6,822 bases of DNA, taken from the NCBI GenBank assembly GCA_011042705.1, contig DRBW01000255.1, positions 1-6,822 on the forward strand, written 5' to 3'. This DNA is from Caldifarciminota bacterium. GTDB lineage: Bacteria; Hydrothermota; Hydrothermia; B15-G9; DRBW01. The position numbers were made by a program, and so were the translations under genes. Under the pieces are notes generated by a model. It did no database searches and was not told the DNA's origin. It saw only the letters and a list, made by a program, of their open reading frames with translations. This document shows, in pieces, positions 1-6,460 of this stretch (within the stretch, counting starts at the first letter, position 1; each line of letters begins with the position of its first letter).

Positions 1-1
1 C

Positions 2-901
2 ACCAACGATATGCGGGGGATCTTCGAGGAGAGGCCGGCGACATGGATGAACCCCGATTTCCCGCCGCCCCTGGGAGGAGCCGCCTCTCTTTACACCGCC
101 GTTCAGGAACAGAGGGAAATAGCGAGGGACAGTTCCTATCACCTTCTGCTTCTGGATACGGGGAGTTTCCTCGGCGGTAACATAGTGGGAGAAGGCGCCG
201 ATCCCGAGCTGGCCGTAGACATACTTAACAGAGTTGGCTATGACGTGGTCAACATCGGGGTTCACGATTTCCTCATTGGATCCCGAACCTTCGACGTCAT
301 CAAGAGAAAGGCGAGATTCAGGACGGTATCCGCCAACCTGACGCTTGAAAGCGATACATTGCGCAATCCCGATTTCGTCGACCCCTACGTGTTGCTGAAC
401 GTGGGCGGCGTGAAGATCGGCATTTTCGGCCTGATATCGGAATACATGCCCCTCTACATGCCCGTCGAGAGGATTAAGGGATACTTTTTCCTGAGGGAGC
501 TTCCCGTCGCCCGGAGGATGGTGAAAGAGCTCAGGAACAAAGGGGCCCAGATCGTCATAGCCCTCACCGACATCGGCGTCGGCCACGATACTCTCATGGC
601 AGAAGTTGTTCCCGGCATCGATTTCATCATCGGCGGTTTCGACGGCAGAGGCATCAGGGAGGCGTATGAACATCCCGTAACTCATACGGTGATGGTCAGG
701 ACCTACGGCGGTGTTTCCGATCTGGGGAGGCTTTTGATCCATTACGACAGGGATGCCGGCGTCATAACCGGTTATGACTGGAGCAGGATTTCCCTTCTAG
801 CAGAACAGGAAACGCCCGACCCCCTTATAAAGGAATATGTGGAAAAAAACATCAGGTCCTTCCTCAAGAGGGGTGTTGACAATTCGGGATTCGAAAATTA
901 A
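2..901 (+). CDS. 5'-nucleotidase/metallophosphatase-family protein, 5' partial, probable pseudoenzyme
   Basis: The 5' end is cut by the window. Codons before the first ATG (position 11) read Thr-Asn-Asp in the same frame and complete a TNDMRG motif, the family's TNDxHG metal site, so that ATG is not the real start. The order of motifs is that of the calcineurin-like 5'-nucleotidase fold: TNDMRG, a PPPLGG turn, LLLLDTGSF (normally DAGD), NIGVHDF (normally GNHD), GIFGL, IALTDIG (normally the Ser-His block) and IDFIIGGFDG (normally GGHSH). The first Asp survives, but the other ligand positions are changed: His to Arg (14-16), Asp to Ser (164-166), Asn to Val (260-262), His to Asp (569-571) and the His pair to Phe and Gly (638-646). 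The catalytic His (263-265) is kept. There is no C-terminal 5'-nucleotidase domain; the protein ends after the phosphatase fold. The frame is open throughout, so this is not a decayed gene. I infer a binding or structural role rather than phosphatase activity. Family assignment is firm; function is unknown. Confidence 0.8.
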   Translation, partial: TNDMRGIFEERPATWMNPDFPPPLGGAASLYTAVQEQREIARDSSYHLLLLDTGSFLGGNIVGEGADPELAVDILNRVGYDVVNIGVHDFLIGSRTFDVIKRKARFRTVSANLTLESDTLRNPDFVDPYVLLNVGGVKIGIFGLISEYMPLYMPVERIKGYFFLRELPVARRMVKELRNKGAQIVIALTDIGVGHDTLMAEVVPGIDFIIGGFDGRGIREAYEHPVTHTVMVRTYGGVSDLGRLLIHYDRDAGVITGYDWSRISLLAEQETPDPLIKEYVEKNIRSFLKRGVDNSGFEN

Positions 902-949
902 AATTATTTCGCGGAGCAGGTAAGGGATAATTCAAAAGGCGAGCGGAAG

Positions 950-978
950 TTGAAAATGGAAGTGGGGAGCTTTAAGCT
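950..978 (+). promoter_or_regulatory. weak candidate promoter for the ferredoxin gene
   Basis: TTGAAA at 950-955 matches five of six bases of a -35 box. Seventeen bases later TAAGCT (973-978) matches the -10 consensus at only three positions; TTTAAG at 971-976 matches better but at a 15-bp spacing. It lies in the 104-bp gap between the phosphatase-like gene and the ferredoxin gene. I see no terminator after the upstream gene, so read-through is an equally good explanation for ferredoxin expression. Confidence 0.25.
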
Positions 979-1005
979 TAATCTACCAAAAGGAGGCGGA
1001 ATCGA

Positions 1006-1209
1006 ATGGCTAAAAAAGTAACCATAGATCCCGAGCTTTGTGTTGGGGATGCGATCTGTGTAGATATGGTTCCCGATGTTTTTGAGATGGGAGACGATGG
1101 CCTTGCCCATGTGAAACCGGGTATGGAGATGACAGGCGACAGGAAAGATGTTCAGGAGGCAGCTGAGGAGTGCCCCGCTGGGGCAATTATAATTGAAGAT
1201 GTAGATTAA
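1006..1209 (+). CDS. small [4Fe-4S] ferredoxin with an Asp ligand
   Basis: This is a 67-residue soluble electron carrier of the cytoplasm with no signal peptide or membrane segment. The cluster motif is C12-x2-D15-x2-C18, followed near the C-terminus by C56-Pro (CPAGAI). This is the arrangement of the P. furiosus ferredoxin, whose cluster is held by Cys11, Asp14, Cys17 and Cys56; that sequence also shares the VGDAIC and PDVFEM segments seen here. An Asp ligand allows conversion between [4Fe-4S] and [3Fe-4S] forms in that protein. The two extra cysteines that form a disulfide in P. furiosus are absent: the positions are Val22 and Asp48. These three are the only cysteines in the protein. The start is set by a strong AGGAGG (991-996) nine bases before the ATG. 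The gene stands alone and is closed by an intrinsic terminator. The redox partner cannot be told from the context. Confidence 0.92.
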   Translation: MAKKVTIDPELCVGDAICVDMVPDVFEMGDDGLAHVKPGMEMTGDRKDVQEAAEECPAGAIIIEDVD

Positions 1210-1235
1210 AAATCCCCATCCAACCACCCCCTCCT

Positions 1236-1275
1236 GCCCCAGGGAGTCTGTCCCCGCTCCCTGGGGCTTTTTATT
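1236..1275 (+). terminator. intrinsic terminator after the ferredoxin gene
   Basis: A perfect 11-bp GC-rich stem is formed by GCCCCAGGGAG (1236-1246) and CTCCCTGGGGC (1257-1267), with a 10-base loop. It is followed at once by TTTTT (1268-1272) and then ATT. It starts 27 bases after the ferredoxin stop codon. No matching A-run precedes the left arm, so it works in the + direction only. It separates the ferredoxin gene from the obg operon. Confidence 0.92.
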
Positions 1276-1283
1276 GAGTTTTC

Positions 1284-1312
1284 TTGAAAAAGGTCGCTCG
1301 AGCTTTTATAGT
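1284..1312 (+). promoter_or_regulatory. sigma70-type promoter of the obg operon
   Basis: TTGAAA (1284-1289) and TATAGT (1307-1312) each match five of six consensus bases and are separated by the ideal 17 bp. Transcription would start near 1319, giving a leader of about 48 bases before the obg ATG. The site follows directly after the ferredoxin terminator. This is where a promoter is needed, because all later genes overlap or nearly touch. I see no operator-like inverted repeat around it. Confidence 0.75.
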
Positions 1313-1366
1313 AAATTCTACATCGATAGGTTCCACGATCCTCGAAGGGCTTTGAGGTGAATCATT

Positions 1367-2395
1367 ATGGCGCTTACCAGGGAAGCGAAGAGGAATTTCG
1401 TAGACGTCGCCCGCATTGAGGTCATCGCCGGCAAAGGGGGCGATGGGGCTGTTCATTTCAGGCGAGAGAAGTTCGTGCCCCGGGGCGGACCCGACGGCGG
1501 CGATGGCGGGAGAGGTGGTAGTGTCTACCTTGTGGGGGATAAGTCCCTCAAAACCCTTCTCGATTTCAGGTACAGGAAGGTCTTCCGCGCCGAAGATGGC
1601 AGGCCGGGGGGACCTTCCAAGAAGGCCGGACGGTCCGGAAAGGACGTTTTCATAAGGGTTCCTCTCGGGACCGTTGTCTACGATGCCGAGACGGGGGAGG
1701 TACTGGGTGAGTTGCTGAAGGACGGTCAGAAGCTCCTTGTTGCCCGTGGAGGAAAAGGTGGAAGGGGTAACGCCCGCTTCGCCACGCCCACCCAGAGGGT
1801 CCCTCGCGTGGCAGAAAAGGGAGAAGAGGGAGAGCGCAGGAAGCTGAGGCTCGAGCTCAAGCTCATCGCTGAGGTGGGCATTGTCGGTTACCCCAACGCC
1901 GGCAAAACCACGCTTTTAAAGGCTATTTCTGGTGCTACGGGCAAGGTGGCTCCCTATCCTTTCACGACCATAACGCCGAACCTGGGCGTTGTGCACCTGC
2001 CGGATTTCACCAGTTTTGCGGTCGTCGATATCCCGGGAATCATAGAAGGGGCCCATGAGGGACGCGGTATGGGCCTCGCTTTTTTGCGCCACATAGAGAG
2101 GACCAGGATACTTCTCTTCGTCCTCGATGTGACGGGTGACCCTCAGAGAGACTATGAGACCCTGAAGAGGGAGCTTATGCTTTATAATCCTGAGTTGCTT
2201 AAAAGGCCGAGGATAGTGGCCCTTAATAAAATCGATCTGCTCGGTGAAGGCGATGTCTCCTTCACCGCCGAAGAAGGAGTTGAGGTTTACAGGATTTCAG
2301 CCCTCACTGGGGAGGGTATAGAAAGCTTAATGGGAGGTATCGTGAAATGGCTAAGAAGGATGGCTCAACCGAAAGAGAGCGGAGAGGACAGATAG
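1367..2395 (+). CDS. obg: GTPase Obg/CgtA, ribosome assembly
   Basis: Obg is a slow GTPase that binds the large ribosomal subunit precursor and links assembly to guanine-nucleotide levels. The N-terminal glycine-rich Obg fold spans about residues 11-168, with GGDGAVHFRREKFVPRGG and GGKGGRGNARFATPTQ blocks. The G domain follows: G1 GYPNAGKT (174-181), switch I around TTITPNLG (200-207), G3 DIPG (221-224) followed by IEGAHEGRGMG, G4 NKID (287-290) and G5 SAL (311-313). The protein ends at 342 residues, shortly after the G domain, so it has no C-terminal OCT domain; such short forms are common. The N-terminus carries about ten residues more than typical Obg proteins, which begin near the FVDVARIEV segment. 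GAGGTGA (1354-1360), six bases before the ATG, supports this start, and no closer ATG exists. The P-loop has Lys-Thr where most Obg proteins have Lys-Ser, a conservative change. It is the first gene of the operon, and its end overlaps the next gene by 49 bp. Confidence 0.97.
   Translation: MALTREAKRNFVDVARIEVIAGKGGDGAVHFRREKFVPRGGPDGGDGGRGGSVYLVGDKSLKTLLDFRYRKVFRAEDGRPGGPSKKAGRSGKDVFIRVPLGTVVYDAETGEVLGELLKDGQKLLVARGGKGGRGNARFATPTQRVPRVAEKGEEGERRKLRLELKLIAEVGIVGYPNAGKTTLLKAISGATGKVAPYPFTTITPNLGVVHLPDFTSFAVVDIPGIIEGAHEGRGMGLAFLRHIERTRILLFVLDVTGDPQRDYETLKRELMLYNPELLKRPRIVALNKIDLLGEGDVSFTAEEGVEVYRISALTGEGIESLMGGIVKWLRRMAQPKESGEDR
2332..2338 (+). promoter_or_regulatory. ribosome binding site of the HEAT gene, inside obg
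   Basis: GGGAGGT lies eight bases before the ATG at 2347, within the obg coding region. It supports the start that overlaps obg; the next in-frame ATG, at 2419, has no comparable site. Ribosomes finishing obg would pass through it, which suggests translational coupling. Confidence 0.7.
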
Positions 2396-2859
2396 AACAA
2401 TTTCTCAAGTCAAAAGACCTGATGACGAGGTTAAAGGCAGTTGAAATGCTAAAGGAGCTCGGAGATAAGGAAAAACTGCTTTCCCTCCTTTACTCGGAAA
2501 GCTGGCACGTCAGGGAAAAGGCCGCCCAGGCCCTCGTTGAATTCGGGAGCGAGATCAGAAAAAAGGTCGAGCCCATGCTCGACGAGGGTTACTGGTACGT
2601 GAGGGCAGCAGCGGCTTATGTAATAGGCGAAGTCGGAGATGCAAGCGTTCTTCCCAAACTTAAAAAGATGCTCTCCGAGACCAACGAGACGGTACGGGGG
2701 GAGGTGGCAAGAGCTATTGCCAAGATGATAAAGAGGGACAGAAAGGTCCTGGACGAGCTCGAGGTAGACGAGAAACTCAAACTTGAGAGCACTCTCAAGG
2801 CCCTGAAGGAGTTCTCGTTGCTCGAGGTGATCAAGGGGCATGAGGGATCTGCTGAGTGA
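2347..2859 (+). CDS. small HEAT-repeat protein of unknown function
   Basis: This 170-residue, highly charged protein has no signal peptide and no membrane segment, so it is cytoplasmic. After a charged leader (about 1-20) it consists of helical repeats of roughly 28-30 residues at about 24-50, 52-80 and 82-110, with a fourth from 112 into a longer C-terminal helical region. The repeat signature is visible as HVREKAAQALVEFG, YVRAAAAYVIGEVGD and TVRGEVARAIAKM, typical of the HEAT/PBS-lyase-like class. These folds act as protein or nucleic-acid binding scaffolds; I see no catalytic motif. It is much shorter than the HEAT-like DNA glycosylases AlkC and AlkD and lacks anything I can match to them. 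It overlaps obg by 49 bp and mfd by 20 bp, so it is produced together with both. A role with Mfd, RNA polymerase or the ribosome is a guess from position. The name cannot go beyond HEAT-repeat protein. Confidence 0.9.
   Translation: MAKKDGSTERERRGQIEQFLKSKDLMTRLKAVEMLKELGDKEKLLSLLYSESWHVREKAAQALVEFGSEIRKKVEPMLDEGYWYVRAAAAYVIGEVGDASVLPKLKKMLSETNETVRGEVARAIAKMIKRDRKVLDELEVDEKLKLESTLKALKEFSLLEVIKGHEGSAE
2824..2830 (+). promoter_or_regulatory. ribosome binding site of mfd, inside the HEAT gene
   Basis: GAGGTGA lies nine bases before the mfd ATG at 2840 and within the HEAT coding region. A second purine run, AAGGGG at 2833-2838, is only one base from the ATG and too close to act. The site supports the start that overlaps the HEAT gene by 20 bp. 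Confidence 0.65.
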
Positions 2860-5695
2860 CCTCTTCGGGGGTTACGCCGACTTCAGGACCTTCGATTCGC
2901 GCTGGCCCACGGGTTTCAAGAGCCTTTTTCTCGCCTATTTGGGGCTGGGCAGTCACGTGCTCTATCGTGCCGAGGACGAGGAACAGATACCCTTTCTCAG
3001 AGATGAGATAAACTCCCTGGGATTGCCCCTTCGAGCCGTAGAGGAGGGCAATCTGGAACTGGCATGCCTTCGCCCCGACACCAGAGCCGTTGTGCTCTCG
3101 GGATTCGACGGTGACCCCGACCGCGTTAGAGAGTTCCTCTCCCGTCTGACCTTCAAGAAAATCAAAAAGGGCGACAGGTGGGATAGAGACGACTTCGTGA
3201 GATTTCTCGTCGAACAGGGCTATGAGCGCGTCGGGTATGTGGAGGTTCCCGGCGAGTTCGCCGTCCGCGGCGGTATCGTCGACATCTTCCTTCGCGGCGA
3301 GGAGTACCCCCACAGGATCGAATTTTACGGTGACAGGATCGAGTCCATAAGGCTCTTTGATCCCGAGAGTCAGAGGTCCTTCAGGAAAGCCTCCTCACTT
3401 TCCATTCCAGTCGTCGGCGGAGGGGGAAGCCATATTGAACTGCTCATCATTGAGGAACGCCCTGTGGACCTGGGCCTGAGGGTGCTGCCGAACAGGGCCT
3501 ACCTCGGGCGATTCGAGCTCCTGAAGGAAGATGTGGAAAACTACCTTCGGCTCGGTTACCGGGTCTATTTTCTCTCGGGCGAAAAATGGAGGAGGGAGAG
3601 GTTCCGGGACCTGCTCGACGCGGAGATCCTGCCGGGGTCGCTGCACAGGGGGTTCATCTTTGAGGACAAAAAGACCGCCTTTTTCTCCGACGCGGAGTTC
3701 GTCGGAAGGATTCCCCGCAAAAAGAGGGCAGTGCCCAAACTCGGGGAGCGCATAGAAGACATCGAGGCGATAGAGCCGGGCGATTTTGTCGTCCACATAG
3801 ACTACGGAGTGGCGAGGTTTGAGGGCTTGAGGAAGGTGGAGATCCAGGGCGCCAGCTATGATTGCCTTGCCCTGAGATACAGGGACGGACAGGTCTTCGT
3901 GCCCGTCTATAACCTCGAAAAAGTTCAGAGGTTCGTGCAGTCGGGCAGGACGGAGCCCCCTCTTTCGTCGCTGTCCTCCAATCAGTGGGTCCTGAAGAAG
4001 GCGAGGGCGCAGATATCGGCCATGGAGTTCGCCCGCGAACTACTCAGGATTCACGCTGCCCGAAAGGCCAGAAAGGGCTTCGCCTTCAGTCCGGATACGC
4101 CTCTGCAGAAGGAGATAGAGGCCAGATTTCCTTACGAGGAGACAGAGGACCAGGAGAAGGCGATAGAGGAGGTCAAGAAGGACATGGAATCCGACAGGGC
4201 GATGGACCGCCTCATCGCCGGGGAAGTCGGATTCGGGAAGACAGAAGTAGCCCTGAGGGCTGCAGTCAAGGCAGTCCTCGATGGAAAACAGGTTGCCTTC
4301 CTCGTTCCCACCACGATCCTGGCCTTTCAGCATTACCGAACCTTCAAGAGCAGGCTCGAAGGCTATCCCATCGCCGTGGAGATGATCTCGCGGCTGCGAA
4401 GGGAATCGGAGATCAGGGAGATTTTGAGCCGCCTCGAGAAGGGGGAAGTGGACATCGTTATAGGTACTCACAGGCTCCTTGCCGATGACGTCAGGTTCAG
4501 GGACCTGGGGCTTCTGATAATCGATGAGGAACATCGCTTCGGAGTCGCACAGAAGGAGAAGATAAGGAAATTCCACAGCACCGTGGATACACTTCGGATG
4601 ACGGCGACCCCCATTCCGCGCACTCTTTACGCGGCTCTCGGCAGGATTTATGACCTTTCGGTGATCCTCACGCCCCCGGCCGGAAGGCAGGAGGTCGTCA
4701 CGATAGTCACCGAGTATAGCGAAGACCTCATCAGGGAGGCCGTCACGAGGGAGATACAGAGGGGTGGCCAGGTTTTCTACGTGTACAACAGGATAGAGAC
4801 GATAAAAGAAGTGGTTTCCAGGTTGAAGTCCATGTTTCCCACCCTCAGGATCGCTTATTCCCATGGCAGGATGAAGAAGGAAAAGCTCGAGGATATTTAC
4901 CTGAGGTTTTACAAGGGAGAAATAGACCTTCTGGTGACGACTTCCATAATTGAGGCCGGCGTGGATTTTCCGAGGGCAAATACCCTCATAGTGGAGAGGG
5001 CGGACCTCTTCGGGCTGGCAGAGCTGCATCAGCTCAGGGGCAGGGTGGGAAGGTCGGACATTAAGGCCTATGCATATTTTCTCGTTTCGGGGGAGATCTC
5101 GCGGAAGGCCAGGAGGAGATTGAAGGCCCTCGAGACCTATCATCATCTCGGCTCAGGCCTTAAAATTGCACTTGCCGACCTTGAGATCAGGGGCGGAGGA
5201 AATCTTTTGGGCAAAGAACAACACGGACACGCGAGAGCTATAGGATATGAGCTCTATTTTCAGCTCCTTGAGGAAGCCATGAGCAGCCTTCTGGGCGAGG
5301 AGCCTCAGAAGGAGCCCGAGGTCCTCCTCGAGGAGGTTTCCGCACTGCTTCCCGACGACTATGTCGAGGAATCGGAGGTCAGGGTGGGTTTTTACAGGAG
5401 GATCGCCGCGGCAAAAAGTCTGTCGGAGCTGGAGGATATCAAAACCGAACTGAGGGACCGATTTGGTCCCCTGCCCGACCTTGCCGAGGAGGTTTTCTTC
5501 ATAGCCTCGGTCAAAATCCTGGCCAGGGAGAAGGGCTACGAGAGGATCATTTTCACGCCCACCCATGTCAGGCTTTATAGAGGGGATGAGGAACTAAACC
5601 TGAGGAGAGAGGTTGTCTTAAATGTTCTGGGAGGAAAAAATGGAAAGAAAAGGGCTCTTATTGCTGACAGCAGTTTTAATGCTGACGGCCTGTAA
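2840..5695 (+). CDS. mfd: transcription-repair coupling factor Mfd, compact form
   Basis: Mfd is an ATP-driven DNA translocase that pushes stalled RNA polymerase off damaged DNA and recruits UvrA for nucleotide excision repair. The D2 UvrA-binding domain is at about 109-185, with GEFAVRGGIVDIF; the E. coli UvrA contacts R165, R181 and F185 correspond to R143, R159 and Y163. A D3-like segment is at about 220-300. The RNA-polymerase interaction domain is at 310-370 (GDFVVHIDYGVARFEG), and L343 aligns with E. coli L499. The translocase follows with Walker A GEVGFGKT (461-468), DEEH (562-565), TATPIPRTL (588-596) and QLRGRVGR (731-738), then the TRG region with DLEIRGGGNLLG. The C-terminal D7 domain starts near LLPDDY (837). 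At 951 residues it is about 200 shorter than E. coli Mfd: the D1a part lacks the usual Pro-Tyr-Asp/Ser-Pro block, and about 134 residues are missing between D2 and the polymerase-binding domain, most likely D1b. The last 18 codons overlap the next gene. Confidence 0.97.
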   Translation: MRDLLSDLFGGYADFRTFDSRWPTGFKSLFLAYLGLGSHVLYRAEDEEQIPFLRDEINSLGLPLRAVEEGNLELACLRPDTRAVVLSGFDGDPDRVREFLSRLTFKKIKKGDRWDRDDFVRFLVEQGYERVGYVEVPGEFAVRGGIVDIFLRGEEYPHRIEFYGDRIESIRLFDPESQRSFRKASSLSIPVVGGGGSHIELLIIEERPVDLGLRVLPNRAYLGRFELLKEDVENYLRLGYRVYFLSGEKWRRERFRDLLDAEILPGSLHRGFIFEDKKTAFFSDAEFVGRIPRKKRAVPKLGERIEDIEAIEPGDFVVHIDYGVARFEGLRKVEIQGASYDCLALRYRDGQVFVPVYNLEKVQRFVQSGRTEPPLSSLSSNQWVLKKARAQISAMEFARELLRIHAARKARKGFAFSPDTPLQKEIEARFPYEETEDQEKAIEEVKKDMESDRAMDRLIAGEVGFGKTEVALRAAVKAVLDGKQVAFLVPTTILAFQHYRTFKSRLEGYPIAVEMISRLRRESEIREILSRLEKGEVDIVIGTHRLLADDVRFRDLGLLIIDEEHRFGVAQKEKIRKFHSTVDTLRMTATPIPRTLYAALGRIYDLSVILTPPAGRQEVVTIVTEYSEDLIREAVTREIQRGGQVFYVYNRIETIKEVVSRLKSMFPTLRIAYSHGRMKKEKLEDIYLRFYKGEIDLLVTTSIIEAGVDFPRANTLIVERADLFGLAELHQLRGRVGRSDIKAYAYFLVSGEISRKARRRLKALETYHHLGSGLKIALADLEIRGGGNLLGKEQHGHARAIGYELYFQLLEEAMSSLLGEEPQKEPEVLLEEVSALLPDDYVEESEVRVGFYRRIAAAKSLSELEDIKTELRDRFGPLPDLAEEVFFIASVKILAREKGYERIIFTPTHVRLYRGDEELNLRREVVLNVLGGKNGKKRALIADSSFNADGL
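5629..5634 (+). promoter_or_regulatory. ribosome binding site that sets the lipoprotein start
   Basis: GGGAGG lies five bases before the ATG at 5640 and inside mfd. An in-frame ATG at 5622 is upstream of this site and has no such sequence in front of it. The ATG at 5640 also places a clean lipoprotein signal peptide at the N-terminus, so it is the better start. Confidence 0.8.
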
Positions 5696-6458
5696 AAAAG
5701 AGGAGAAACCTCAGGGAAAGGCCATAGCGAGGGTCGACGACATCTATCTTCTTGAGGAGGACCTCAAAGTGCTTCAGGTGCCGGGACTCAGCTGGTCCGA
5801 GGAAGATAGGTCCCTTCTTCTCGATAACTGGATCAGGAACACCCTGCTTTACCTCGGCGCCAGGGAAGAGGGGCTCGACCAGGATCCGCTTCTCAAGAGA
5901 AAACTCCTCTGGTCCGAAAGGATGCTTCTGGCGCAGGAGTATCTGAAGCGGAAATCGGCGGGACTCACCGTCACGGACGAGGAAATTGATGACTTTCTCA
6001 AAGACCGGGAGGAGCTTTTCAAACAGGGAATCAGCATAGTCATCGTGTTTTTCAGCGATTCTAACAGGGCTCCCTACATAAGGAAACTTCTCCGCCGGAG
6101 GGGCCGGAGGTATCGTTACGCGATGGAAGAGCTGAGGAATCAGAGCGACATAAACGTCACGGAGCTGGATTCAGTCAATCTGGGCTATTTATTCCTGGAG
6201 TTCCGGAGCATTCCCGAGGTTCTCAAGGAGAAACTCCGCTGGATGAGGAAAGGACAGGTCTCGAAGGTCTTTTCGGCCGACGGGGAATACGTTATCATAA
6301 AACTGCTGGAGAAGTTCCCTCTGGTGCCTCAGAAATCGGAAGTTCGCTCTTATATACGTCAGGTGCTCTACGAGAGGAAGAGGGCAGCCCTGGAGGATTC
6401 TCTCGTGGAGGCGCTGAGGAAAAAATTTGAGGTGGAAAAAATCTCAGGAGGTTCGTGA
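5640..6458 (+). CDS. SurA/PpiC-like lipoprotein with a degenerate parvulin domain
   Basis: This 272-residue protein starts with a lipoprotein signal peptide: MERK, a hydrophobic run, and the lipobox LTAC with the acylated Cys at 18. It should be anchored on the periplasmic face of a membrane. Residue 19 is Lys, not the Asp that retains E. coli lipoproteins in the inner membrane, so the outer membrane is possible. Residues 28-125 resemble the helical chaperone region of SurA/PpiC foldases: a VDDIYLLEEDL start, an LLLDNWIRNTLLYLGAREEGLD helix pair and a TVTDEEIDDFL segment. Residues 180-225 (LGYLFLEF, LRWMRKGQVSKVF, EYVIIKLLE) match the second half of a parvulin domain. The two conserved parvulin histidines are missing: the first falls in the IVIVFF stretch near 133-138, the second is Val218. 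The protein contains no histidine at all, so isomerase activity is unlikely and a chaperone role more so. It overlaps mfd by 56 bp and is followed by surA two bases later, suggesting a joint task in outer-membrane protein folding. An alternative in-frame start at 5622 is disfavoured. Confidence 0.88.
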   Translation: MERKGLLLLTAVLMLTACKKEEKPQGKAIARVDDIYLLEEDLKVLQVPGLSWSEEDRSLLLDNWIRNTLLYLGAREEGLDQDPLLKRKLLWSERMLLAQEYLKRKSAGLTVTDEEIDDFLKDREELFKQGISIVIVFFSDSNRAPYIRKLLRRRGRRYRYAMEELRNQSDINVTELDSVNLGYLFLEFRSIPEVLKEKLRWMRKGQVSKVFSADGEYVIIKLLEKFPLVPQKSEVRSYIRQVLYERKRAALEDSLVEALRKKFEVEKISGGS

Positions 6459-6460
6459 GA

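Noticed and set aside
11..13. ATG as the start of the phosphatase-like gene
   Set aside because: The frame is open upstream to the window edge, and codons 2-10 encode the conserved Thr-Asn-Asp of the family's first motif.
1171..1194. Small hairpin TGCCCC-GCT-GGGGCA followed by an AT-rich palindrome at the end of the ferredoxin gene
   Set aside because: It encodes the required CPAGAI cluster segment and has no T-run. The true terminator is 50 bases downstream.
904..1227. Minus-strand open frame covering the ferredoxin gene
   Set aside because: It is antisense to a clear ferredoxin with cluster motifs and its own ribosome binding site, and its product has no recognisable pattern.
4040..5146. 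Long open frame of 368 codons on the minus strand
   Set aside because: It lies wholly inside mfd, whose helicase motifs are unmistakable on the + strand. The translation shows no family motif and has no ribosome binding site context; it is an antisense shadow of GC-rich codons.
5622..5639. Earlier in-frame ATG for the lipoprotein gene
   Set aside because: The GGGAGG site lies between it and the ATG at 5640, and the extra MFWEEK would put acidic residues ahead of the signal peptide.
6089..6109. GC-rich inverted sequence CTCCGCCGGAG and a neighbouring CCGGAGG repeat
   Set aside because: It lies in coding sequence rich in Arg and Gly codons, and the stem is short with no T-run, so it is probably compositional.
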